A stretch of 64,000 nt of DNA from the NCBI RefSeq assembly GCF_050942215.1, contig NZ_CP192056.1, positions 3,906,001 through 3,970,000 of the forward strand. Reading direction: 5' to 3'. The stretch comes from Sphaerimonospora sp050942215 (GTDB lineage Bacteria > Actinomycetota > Actinomycetes > Streptosporangiales > Streptosporangiaceae). Both the position numbers and the translations under genes were made by a program. Each line of letters begins with the position of its first letter. Position 1 is the stretch's first letter. Below the pieces are notes generated by a model. The model saw only the letters and a list, made by a program, of their open reading frames with translations. It was not told the origin of the DNA and made no database searches. This document shows positions 1 to 7,017 of the stretch, piece after piece.

Positions 1-582
1 GCGATCCGGCGGGAGTTCGCCGACAGCACCCTGTTCATCCGGCCGCATGTCATTCTCGGGCCCGGCGAGTACGTGGGGCGTCTGCCCTGGTGGTTACGCC
101 GAATCAGCCGTGGCGGCCGGGTGCTCGCCCCGGCTCCGTCCGACCGGAGCATCCAGCCGGTCGATGTCCGCGACGTCGCCGCCTTCGCTCTCGACCTCGT
201 CGAGCAGAAGGCCACCGGGGCCTACAACGTGGCCGCGCCGATCGGCCGGGAAACCTACGGCGGCATGCTCCATGCCTGCAAGCAGGCCACCGGGTCGACG
301 ACCGAGTTCGTGTGGGTGGAGGAATCCTGGCTGGCCGAGCGCGGCGTGCTGGAGTGGACCGAGATTCCCATCTGGCGGACCCTGCCGACCGCGTGGGCCA
401 TGAACGCCGACAAGGCCAGGGCGGCCGGCCTCGTCTGCCGCCCGCTGCACGAGACCGTCGCCGACACCTGGCAGTGGATGCAGGCGGGCGGAGCCCCGGT
501 CGATCACGAGAGATTCGCCGAGCACGGGCTGAGCCCGCAGCGAGAGACCGAACTGCTGAAGGAGTGGACAATCAGCAGGTGA
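1..582 (+). CDS. NAD-dependent epimerase/dehydratase, C-terminal part (5' cut by window)
   Basis: The frame is open from base 1 and stops with TGA at 580-582, so the Rossmann N-terminus lies outside the window. The visible 193 residues match the distal part of an extended/atypical SDR: a substrate loop (RPHVILGPGEY near the start), then IQPVDVRDVAAFALDLVE and TGAYNVAAP, which are typical of the region after the YxxxK helix. Such proteins reduce or epimerise nucleotide sugars or related substrates, but the catalytic Tyr/Lys are not visible and the substrate cannot be named. Its 3' end overlaps the convergent GNAT gene by 11 bp. Confidence 0.8.
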   Translation, partial: AIRREFADSTLFIRPHVILGPGEYVGRLPWWLRRISRGGRVLAPAPSDRSIQPVDVRDVAAFALDLVEQKATGAYNVAAPIGRETYGGMLHACKQATGSTTEFVWVEESWLAERGVLEWTEIPIWRTLPTAWAMNADKARAAGLVCRPLHETVADTWQWMQAGGAPVDHERFAEHGLSPQRETELLKEWTISR

Positions 583-1096
583 ACTCCTCGGTCCGATCCC
601 GGCCGAATTCCTTGGTGAACGCCCGGTTGATGGCGGGATCGCGGCCGTCGACGTAACGTTCGGTCGGCTGGTAGCCGATCCCGGTATATAAGGCCAGTGC
701 CGCAGTGTTGCGCACTCCGGTCTCCAGAATGGAGCGCTGTGCCCCGTTCCGTACGGCATGGCGTTCCAGCTCGGTCAAAATGCGCTCCCCCAAACCGAGA
801 CCACGAAATCCGGGGACGGTGTACATCTTCTTGACCTCAACCGTGCGCGCCTGTTCATCGAACGTGCGGTAGCCGCCGCAGGCCACCGGGACACCGTCGA
901 GGTAGCCGATGAGAAACAGACCATGGGGCGGGGTGTAGTAGACGGGGTCGGCCTCGAAGGGGTCGGCATAGCCGTACCGCTCCGTTTGATCATCGAACAG
1001 CGCGCGGACCAGCCGGCGAGAATCCGGATGGTCGTAGGGTCGTACGGCGACGACGAAACGGCCTGGGTCTAATGATCTGGTGGTGCCGGTGGTCAT
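572..1096 (-). CDS. GNAT-family N-acetyltransferase
   Basis: 174 residues, the usual size of a single GNAT domain. The acetyl-CoA loop is visible as RGLGLGERILTELERHA (about residues 99-115), preceded by the strand VEVKKMYTVPGF and followed by NTAALALYTGIGYQP, the typical end of the fold. It would move an acetyl group from acetyl-CoA to an unidentified amine. Its ATG overlaps the stop of the upstream TPR regulator by 4 bp, so the two are probably co-translated. A degenerate sequence resembling its central strand occurs near 25732-25780. Confidence 0.85.
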   Translation of the reverse strand: MTTGTTRSLDPGRFVVAVRPYDHPDSRRLVRALFDDQTERYGYADPFEADPVYYTPPHGLFLIGYLDGVPVACGGYRTFDEQARTVEVKKMYTVPGFRGLGLGERILTELERHAVRNGAQRSILETGVRNTAALALYTGIGYQPTERYVDGRDPAINRAFTKEFGRDRTEEFTC

Positions 1097-2481
1097 GCGT
1101 GCGCAAGTGCCTTATCGAACTCGGGAAGGAATTCTGAGACTACCGGGGAACGGCTCCGCCGGGCGAAGGCCGGTCGTAACTGCCGCAGATAGGTGATTCC
1201 GCGGATCGATTGGACCTCGCTCAGCCTGGTGAGCGTTGCCCGTGCCGCTGTCACGGCCGGCTCCATCTCGCCGTTCAGCAGGTATGCCTTTGTCAAGAAC
1301 GCACCGTGGAGCAGCGCCGACCTCGGGTAGTCGGGCCGGGCACCTACCTTCGAGATCGGGGCGAGCAGGTTGATCGCCTCAGCGAGCAGGGGCTGGCGGT
1401 ACACCGTCATGTGCTCGCCCAGCACGACGAGCGCCTGCCCTGCCTCGGCGATCAGCTGCTCGGGCTCCAGGTAGTAGAGATACGTCGGAGCGCCATCAGC
1501 TGAGGACAACAGCTCCCGTGCCTTCTCCGACGCTCGGCGGAACCCGGACAGGTCGCCGGCGGCGGCCGCCGCCGTGGCCATGCGCCCGATGATCCTGGCT
1601 TGCAGGACCGGATCGCGGGGTGAGCACCGATCAGCCGCTGAGGCGATGTGAACGGCCTCCTGCCCATGGCCCGCGAAAGCGGAGATGTAGGCGAGCATGC
1701 CGACTGCGTTGGCGGCCCGGCCGTGCTCACCGATCCCTCGGGCGATCCGCTCGCTGAACAGCAGGTATCGCTCAGCCGCGCCATACCGCTGGGCGTCGAA
1801 ATGCACCCACCCGACGAGCTGGGCAAGGTCGGCGATAATGGTCATCAGCTCGCGTCCGACGGCGGGCTCGTAGTCTGCGGACTGCACCAGGTCGACGACG
1901 TTGCGCAGTTCGCTGGTGACGTATCTCATGCTGAGTGCGCCGCCGCCGTGCCGATCATCAAGTTTGCGCAGGGCTTCCACATGTGCGCCGATCAGTCGCA
2001 CCTGCGGCGGAAGGACGCGCTCGCGGCCCGACCGCCGGTGTGCCCAGGACACGCTGGTGCGTAATCCGTCGAGTACGGCTGCCGCCAGGTCGGGTCCGGA
2101 TGCAGCGATGACCTCGGCGTTTTTCCCGGCGCTCAGCGTCGTCAGCTCGCTGAGCGACTGGAGCATGTTTTCGACGCCGCCCTCTTGCAGGAGGTCGGAG
2201 GCGGCAGCCGACATGACGGCAGATGGCCGGGCCGGCCAGAGCTGATCCACCCCGACCGGGTAGCCCAGGTGTTCCGACAGCACGATGGCCACCACCGAGG
2301 GGATCGGATCGTAGGGCTTATAGCCGTGGCGAACCCAGGCGTAAGGAGCGGTGGGATCGATGCGCCGGGAGCCAAGACCGCGCCCCGCCAGCCATGCGTT
2401 GACAGCCGCGGCGAGTTGCCGCGGGTTCATTCCGGCGTGCTGCAGGACCTCCGCCAATGCGGTGGTGGGTGCCCGTCCCAT
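1093..2481 (-). CDS. HTH/TPR-type transcriptional regulator
   Basis: 462 residues. The N-terminus (ALAEVLQHAGMNPRQLAAAVNAW, then RRIDPTAPYAWVRHGYKP) is the divergent XRE-like HTH seen in many actinomycete regulators. The rest is helical and TPR-like (for example AAERYLLFSERIARGIG). Regulators of this type usually sit next to genes for single-domain ATP-binding proteins, as here with 2702-3325 across a shared promoter. It probably controls the divergent operon beginning at 2702, itself, or both; this is inferred from position. It forms a two-gene unit with the GNAT downstream. Confidence 0.8.
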   Translation of the reverse strand: MGRAPTTALAEVLQHAGMNPRQLAAAVNAWLAGRGLGSRRIDPTAPYAWVRHGYKPYDPIPSVVAIVLSEHLGYPVGVDQLWPARPSAVMSAAASDLLQEGGVENMLQSLSELTTLSAGKNAEVIAASGPDLAAAVLDGLRTSVSWAHRRSGRERVLPPQVRLIGAHVEALRKLDDRHGGGALSMRYVTSELRNVVDLVQSADYEPAVGRELMTIIADLAQLVGWVHFDAQRYGAAERYLLFSERIARGIGEHGRAANAVGMLAYISAFAGHGQEAVHIASAADRCSPRDPVLQARIIGRMATAAAAAGDLSGFRRASEKARELLSSADGAPTYLYYLEPEQLIAEAGQALVVLGEHMTVYRQPLLAEAINLLAPISKVGARPDYPRSALLHGAFLTKAYLLNGEMEPAVTAARATLTRLSEVQSIRGITYLRQLRPAFARRSRSPVVSEFLPEFDKALAHA

Positions 2482-2555
2482 CTGACCTCCCGTTCAAAGC
2501 GACGGTAATCGCGTGGTCACCTCTTGTGAACGGGCCCGCAGCCCGAACCGCTCAT

Positions 2556-2603
2556 CTTCACGACCTTCACGGTGTGATCGAGAGCTTCACGGCCTTCACG
2601 GTG
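2556..2603. repeat. Tandem direct repeats in the divergent promoter of the preQ0 operon
   Basis: Within the 220-bp gap between the regulator (2481) and the ATP-binding gene (2702), a 19-bp unit CTTCACGRCCTTCACGGTG occurs at 2556-2574 and again at 2585-2603, differing at one base and 29 bp apart. Each unit contains two CTTCACG heptamers, so the heptamer appears four times (2556, 2565, 2585, 2594). Phased direct repeats between divergent genes are a common arrangement for operators; the TPR regulator is the obvious candidate ligand. Confidence 0.6.
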
Positions 2604-2701
2604 GATGACCGTTCACTCTTCGCCGTCACGCTGGTCCACTGGGTGACGGAAACGCGGCCGGCGAACACCGGCCGACCGAACAGACCCCCCGGAGGTACGG
2701 C

Positions 2702-3325
2702 TTGGCACCCCCAGTCAGGCTCCACGGCCACCGCGTGCTCGTGAAGGTCCTGCGGCCCGGATCCGCCGCGCACCGCGCCCGGGCCGTGGTCCGGCAGGCG
2801 CTCGAAGCGGCGGGCGTGGACGCCGAGCAGGCGAGTGACGCGGAGATCGCGGTGGCCGAACTGGCGGCCAACGCCGAGACTCACGCGCGTGAGCCGTACG
2901 AACTGCGGATCATCAGCATGGCCGGTGCACCGGCGTGGTGCGAGGTCGTCGACGGCGACATGGACCTGATAGACGTCCTCGCCATCCTGAGTGAGCTAAG
3001 GAGCGGGGAACCGACGGCGCTGTGGTTTCGGGAGGCCGGAGACGGTCTCGTGGACGAGAGCGAGCACGGGTTCCGGGAGAGTGGTCGAGGCCTCCTCATG
3101 GTCCACCAGCTCTCGGGTGGTCGCTGCGCCGCGTATCCCACGAGAACCTTCACGACCGGTATTCCGGGCAAGGCCGTCGGGTTCGCCCTGCCCGCCAAGG
3201 ACGATCCGCGTCGTCTCGACTTCCCTCCGCCGGTCCCCGACCTCCGCGAGATCACCGAAGTTCCCCGGCAGGTCGGGATCGGCATCGGCTCCCATTCGTC
3301 AGTTCCGACCCTCACCGGTCGCTGA
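2702..3325 (+). CDS. ATP-binding protein, RsbW/anti-sigma-factor-like HATPase
   Basis: 207 residues from a TTG start, chosen because GGAGGT at 2691-2696 is correctly spaced and no ATG suits. It contains the short GHKL fold of SpoIIAB/RsbW-type kinases: an N-box-like helix (EIAVAELAANAETHA, about residues 46-60), a G1-like strand CEVVDGD and a G2-like segment SGRGLLMVHQLSGG. Such proteins bind ATP and act as anti-sigma factors or partners of regulators. The G1 box lacks the usual DxGxG, so kinase activity is doubtful. It leads the operon, 37 bp before queC. Confidence 0.8.
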   Translation: MAPPVRLHGHRVLVKVLRPGSAAHRARAVVRQALEAAGVDAEQASDAEIAVAELAANAETHAREPYELRIISMAGAPAWCEVVDGDMDLIDVLAILSELRSGEPTALWFREAGDGLVDESEHGFRESGRGLLMVHQLSGGRCAAYPTRTFTTGIPGKAVGFALPAKDDPRRLDFPPPVPDLREITEVPRQVGIGIGSHSSVPTLTGR

Positions 3326-3362
3326 CCTGTCACATTCGGCCCTACTTCAGGAAAGGATCAGA

Positions 3363-4082
3363 ATGAGCATCGCTCCGCGCCCGATCCACCACGCCGTCGT
3401 CGTGGCCTCGGGCGGCCTGGACTCGACAACGCTGGCCTACTGGCTGGCCGCAAACGGCGCGCGCCGGCTCACCCTGCTCGGCATCGATTACGGTCAGCGC
3501 CACAGCGTCGAGCTGGCATACCTGATCGGCACGGCTCAGGCACTCAATGCGGCGTACGTGAAGCTCGACCTGCCGGCGTTGGCCGTGCTCACCCCCGGAT
3601 CCGCGCTGACCGGCAACCGCGTCCCGATGCCGCGAGGTCACTACACGGATGCCTCCATGAGTGCCACGGTCGTCCCCAACCGCAACGCGCTGTTCCTGGA
3701 TCTGGCCGTCGCGCTCGCGATGACCGACAAGGCGGATGCCGTAGCCTTCGGCGCCCACGCGGGCGATCACCCCATCTACCCTGACTGCCGTCCCGGCTTC
3801 GTCGAGGCCTACCGGCGCATGGTGGCCCAGGCCAACGAGGGTATCGCCGCCGAGGGTTTCCAGGTGCTCGCGCCGTTCATCGAGATGACCAAGGCCGACG
3901 TCGTACGGCTCGGTGCCGCGCTGGGCGTGCCCTTCGGCCGCACATGGTCCTGCTATCTGGGCGGCCGGAAGCACTGCGGACGCTGCGGCACCTGCACCGA
4001 ACGCAAGGAGGCCTTCGCCCTGGCCGGTGTGCCCGACCCCACCGAGTACGACGACCCGTCACCGGTGGCGCCATGTATCTAA
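3363..4082 (+). CDS. queC: 7-cyano-7-deazaguanine (preQ0) synthase QueC
   Basis: 239 residues, the normal QueC length. It converts 7-carboxy-7-deazaguanine plus ammonia and ATP to preQ0. The PP-loop SGGLDST is at residues 16-22, and the zinc site is formed by Cys197, Cys205, Cys208 and Cys211. The start is set by GGAAAGG just upstream of ATG 3363; the longer open frame upstream is overlap with the previous gene. It overlaps queD by 10 bp. QueC, QueD and QueE together cover the route from dihydroneopterin triphosphate to preQ0. No folE, queF or tgt/dpdA gene is visible, so GTP cyclohydrolase must come from elsewhere and preQ0 is the likely branch product. Confidence 0.96.
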   Translation: MSIAPRPIHHAVVVASGGLDSTTLAYWLAANGARRLTLLGIDYGQRHSVELAYLIGTAQALNAAYVKLDLPALAVLTPGSALTGNRVPMPRGHYTDASMSATVVPNRNALFLDLAVALAMTDKADAVAFGAHAGDHPIYPDCRPGFVEAYRRMVAQANEGIAAEGFQVLAPFIEMTKADVVRLGAALGVPFGRTWSCYLGGRKHCGRCGTCTERKEAFALAGVPDPTEYDDPSPVAPCI

Positions 4083-4444
4083 TCGCCAAGAAGTTCCACT
4101 TCAGCGCCAGCCACCGGCTGGAACTGCTGCCTGAGCAGCACCCGTGCCGACGGCTCCACGGCCACAACTACACGGTCGAGGTCCGGCTCGCAGCAACCGA
4201 ACTGAACGCCTATGGCTTCGTCGCGGACTTCGGCGAGCTCTCCCGCGTACGGGACTTCCTTCAGCAGTCATACGACCACCGCCATCTGAACGACGTGATC
4301 GACGGGCAGCCGACCTGCGAGCGGCTCGCGTACACGATCTACGAGTGGTGTGCGGCCAACCTTCCCGTCGCGCATCTGCTGCACGCGGTGAGGGTCTCCG
4401 AGACCGATTCGACCTGGGCCGAGTATCGGGGAGGTACGGCATGA
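4073..4444 (+). CDS. queD: 6-carboxy-5,6,7,8-tetrahydropterin synthase QueD
   Basis: 123 residues, matching the family. It turns 7,8-dihydroneopterin triphosphate into carboxytetrahydropterin. Zinc ligands His14, His29 and His31 are visible in SASH and LHGHNY; Cys25 in HPCRRLHGH is the catalytic cysteine; Asp68-His69 and Glu110 complete the active site. ATG 4073 is preferred to upstream in-frame starts because it gives the conserved N-terminus MYLIAKKFHFSASH. Its stop overlaps the ATG of queE by 4 bp, indicating translational coupling. Confidence 0.96.
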   Translation: MYLIAKKFHFSASHRLELLPEQHPCRRLHGHNYTVEVRLAATELNAYGFVADFGELSRVRDFLQQSYDHRHLNDVIDGQPTCERLAYTIYEWCAANLPVAHLLHAVRVSETDSTWAEYRGGTA

Positions 4445-5124
4445 GCCTCCTTGTCGCCGAGGTCTTCGGCCCCACATTCCAGGGGGAGGGACCCTCAACC
4501 GGTCAGCGGGCGGCTTTTCTACGCCTGAGCAGGTGCAATCTGACCTGTGCCTGGTGCGACACGCCGGAGACGTGGGACACCTCCCGGTTCGATCTGGCGA
4601 GCATCACTCGTCGGATGACCGAGTCCGAGGTCCTCCACGAGGTGCTGGCCGTTCCCACGCCGCTGGTCGTCATCACGGGGGGCGAGCCACTGCTGCAGCA
4701 GGACCGACTGGTCTGGCTGGCCGACATGCTCCGGGCCCACCGACGCCGAGTCGAGGTCGAGACCAACGGGACCGTGGTGCCGAGCGGTGGCCTTCTGGCG
4801 GCCGTGAAGCACTGGAACGTCTCCCCCAAGCTCGCCAACTCCGGCGTGCCGTACGGCAAGCGGATCAATCCGGAGGCGCTGCGGGCATTCGCGAGTTCAC
4901 AGCGTGCCGTCTTCAAGTTCGTCGTCGAGCAGCCGACGGATCTGGAGGAGGTCGCGAAGCTGGAGGCCGAGCACGGCCTGGGGCCGATATGGGTGATGCC
5001 GCAGGCGACGACTGCTTCCAAGGTCATCGCGTCGATGCGGGAGATCGCGAACGAGACGCTCTCGCGGGGCTGGAACCTGAGCACTCGACTGCACATCCTG
5101 CTGGAGGGCACAGATGCGCGCTGA
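4441..5124 (+). CDS. queE: 7-carboxy-7-deazaguanine synthase QueE (radical SAM)
   Basis: 227 residues. It converts carboxytetrahydropterin to 7-carboxy-7-deazaguanine using a 4Fe-4S cluster and SAM. The cluster motif CNLTCAWC gives Cys32, Cys36 and Cys39 with CX3CX2C spacing, and the GGEP motif follows in VVITGGEPLLQQ. The N-terminus VFGPTFQGEGPSTG is typical of QueE and fixes ATG 4441. The final 11 bp overlap the start of the reverse-transcriptase-like gene, so the odd gene that follows is directly coupled to the preQ0 pathway. Confidence 0.95.
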   Translation: MSLLVAEVFGPTFQGEGPSTGQRAAFLRLSRCNLTCAWCDTPETWDTSRFDLASITRRMTESEVLHEVLAVPTPLVVITGGEPLLQQDRLVWLADMLRAHRRRVEVETNGTVVPSGGLLAAVKHWNVSPKLANSGVPYGKRINPEALRAFASSQRAVFKFVVEQPTDLEEVAKLEAEHGLGPIWVMPQATTASKVIASMREIANETLSRGWNLSTRLHILLEGTDAR

Positions 5125-6043
5125 CCCGAGGCCTGAGCGGGGCCGTCGTTCCGCACCTCTCGAGCCGCGCGTGCTGGAGTGCAGGCCCTTGTCGAGTGGA
5201 GAGGCGGGGATCGTTCCTGCCGCTCAGGTGAACACCAGCGTAACCCCGCAGGCCCACTCGCTGATGCCGTTTCTCGATGAACGGCACCTGGTCGCGGCGC
5301 TCCGGCAGTGCGGGCGGCGGCGTTCCTCGCCCGGAGCCGACGGCATGACCTGGGCCGACTACCGGCGAGCGGCAGCCGTACGCATTCCCCGATTGGCCAG
5401 GGGTCTACGGGATGGGACCTGGCGGCCGGGGCCGTTGCGAGCCAACCCGTTCGCCACCTACACCGGGAGGGAACTGCCGTGTGTGATCCCAACCGTGGAG
5501 GACCGGCTGGTGCACCGGGCGCTACGCAACGCCGTCGAGCCGATCCTGGAGGCGCGGGCCTTCGCGGACTGGGTCTCCGGATACCGGCCGGGCCGCAACC
5601 GGCTGACCACCCTCCGCCAGGCCATGGCCCTCGTCGACAGCGGCCTCACCTGGGTCGCGGACGTGGACGTCGAACAGGTCTCCCAGGGTTCGGATCCCGA
5701 GGAGGTGACGAACTGGCTGGCCGTGCACGTCCATGACGGCACGTTCCTCGACCGGTTCCGTACCGCGCTGTCCGGCCTACCGTCCCCGCTCGCGCCTGGC
5801 ACCGGAGTGTCGCCGCTGCTGATCAACCTGCGGCTGTCCCGCGCCGACCGACTGCTCCCGAACCTGCCCCTGGTCCGCTTCGCGGACAACTACTGCGCCT
5901 TCGCAGCCGACCAGGTCGAGGCGGAGGCGGCGATGGAGCGCATCCTCGACGCCCTGGAGGCGGTCGGCATGGCCGCCAACCCGGCCAAAAGCCGCGTCCG
6001 CGACGACGTCTGCGTCGAAGACCTCTTCCTGATCGCCGGATGA
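5114..6043 (+). CDS. Reverse-transcriptase-fold protein with altered YADD box
   Basis: 309 residues resembling the RT domain of group II intron/retroelement proteins, without maturase or endonuclease domains. Seen: SPGADGMTWADYR (about 72-84), a fingers segment RLVHRALRNAVEPILE (131-146), GYRPGRN (156-162), motif A VADVDVEQV (181-189, Asp185 retained), motif B PGTGVSPLLINLRL (228-241) and motif C RFADN (255-259) followed by GMAANPAKSRV. The second catalytic Asp of YxDD is Asn259 (codon AAC at 5888-5890), and motif A lacks the usual FFD. It could be a weak or specialised polymerase, or a nucleic-acid-binding scaffold. It overlaps queE by 11 bp and precedes a C-lectin-fold gene, an arrangement that recalls diversity-generating retroelements. 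Confidence 0.82.
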   Translation: MRADPRPERGRRSAPLEPRVLECRPLSSGEAGIVPAAQVNTSVTPQAHSLMPFLDERHLVAALRQCGRRRSSPGADGMTWADYRRAAAVRIPRLARGLRDGTWRPGPLRANPFATYTGRELPCVIPTVEDRLVHRALRNAVEPILEARAFADWVSGYRPGRNRLTTLRQAMALVDSGLTWVADVDVEQVSQGSDPEEVTNWLAVHVHDGTFLDRFRTALSGLPSPLAPGTGVSPLLINLRLSRADRLLPNLPLVRFADNYCAFAADQVEAEAAMERILDALEAVGMAANPAKSRVRDDVCVEDLFLIAG

Positions 6044-6064
6044 CCAACAGAAGGAGGCAACAGA

Positions 6065-6592
6065 ATGGGCATCACCTGGCTCCTCGTCCCCGGCGGGACC
6101 TGTCAGTACGGCGACGAAGGCCGACCCGTCGAGATCGGGTCGCTGTACTGGGCCGCCACCCCCGTCGCACACGACGACGGCCGGCCGCTGACCGGGGTGA
6201 ACCACGAGGAAGCCGCCGCCATCGCCGCCCAGCTCGGCGGCCGACTCCCGAAGTCGGCCGAGTGGGAGTGGATGGCCGCCGGGCCGGACCGGCACACCTA
6301 CCCCTGGGGAGACCGGCCGTGGCGGCCACGGCTCGCCAACCTGCGCGACTCTGCCCTCGGCGGGCCCGCACCCGTCGGCCAGCATCCCGAAGGCGCGACT
6401 CCACTCGGGCTGCTGGACGTCGCGGGCAACGTATGGGAGTGGACCGCGACGACCCTGATGGGCGACGGGGCCATCATCCGAGGCGGCTCGTTCGCCTCCC
6501 CGCCGCTCTACGCACGGTGCACCTTCCTCAACGCGGCCCCCGCCGAGCTGCGGTCCCGAGGCATCGGCTTCCGGGTGGTGCGTGAGGCGTGA
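6065..6592 (+). CDS. Small FGE/SUMF1-fold (C-type-lectin-like) protein lacking copper cysteines
   Basis: 175 residues, preceded by a strong AGAAGGAGGC site. Family landmarks are in order: RLPKSAEWEWMAAG (60-73), YPWGD (79-83), GLLDVAGNVWEWT (115-127), RGGSF (139-143) and GIGFR (166-170). Formylglycine-generating enzymes bind copper through two cysteines just after RGGS; here that stretch reads ASPPLYARC, so the pair is absent and oxidation of a cysteine is unlikely. It is also shorter than sulfatase-modifying enzymes. The same fold serves as the variable target protein of diversity-generating retroelements and as EgtB-like enzymes. Its place directly after an RT-like gene is notable. The function is unknown. 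Confidence 0.85.
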   Translation: MGITWLLVPGGTCQYGDEGRPVEIGSLYWAATPVAHDDGRPLTGVNHEEAAAIAAQLGGRLPKSAEWEWMAAGPDRHTYPWGDRPWRPRLANLRDSALGGPAPVGQHPEGATPLGLLDVAGNVWEWTATTLMGDGAIIRGGSFASPPLYARCTFLNAAPAELRSRGIGFRVVREA

Positions 6593-7017
6593 ACCTCGTC
6601 ATCGTCTCCTGTTCCCGCCGCAAGCGGAGCACCGAGCTCCCCATCCCTGCGCTCGAGCTCTACGAGGGCGGCTGCGTCCCCCAGCTCCGGCGTCGCATCG
6701 AGCGCTTCCCCGAGCTGCGCCCGCGGGTACGCATCCTGTCCGCCGAGCACGGCCTGATCGACGCCGGCCGGCTGCTCGTGCCGTACGACCGAGCCTTGAG
6801 CGCGGACCGGGCGGTCGAGCTGCGGTCGATCGCCGCCGCATCGCTGGCGAGGGAGTTCGAGCTGTACGGCAGGCCGGCTGAGGCGCTGGTGGTCGCCGAG
6901 CCGCTCTATCAGAGCATCGTCTGCGATCACCTGTACGACGTCCGGCTCCATCTCGTCGGCGACCCGCGCGACTGGGTGTCGGCCTCAGCCGTCCTCGACT
7001 CGTGGGGGTGGCCGTGA
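6589..7017 (+). CDS. DUF6884-like protein
   Basis: 142 residues from a GTG start that overlaps the previous stop by 4 bp. It carries the family's two signatures: VIVSCSRRK (4-12) and ILSAEHGLID (49-58), followed by VPYD (64-67). The biochemical role of the family is not established to my knowledge. The SCxxxK segment superficially resembles the PCxxxK motif of archaeosine synthase, which acts on preQ0 in tRNA. That resemblance is only suggestive, but it is worth noting inside a preQ0 operon. The GTGA overlap with the next gene also indicates coupling. Confidence 0.7.
   Translation: MNLVIVSCSRRKRSTELPIPALELYEGGCVPQLRRRIERFPELRPRVRILSAEHGLIDAGRLLVPYDRALSADRAVELRSIAAASLAREFELYGRPAEALVVAEPLYQSIVCDHLYDVRLHLVGDPRDWVSASAVLDSWGWP

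Noticed and set aside
5777..6385. Long minus-strand open frame opposite the RT-like and FGE-fold genes
   Set aside because: It is a GC-rich shadow: the plus-strand frames carry clear family motifs, ribosome sites and operon overlaps, and the minus-strand protein shows none.
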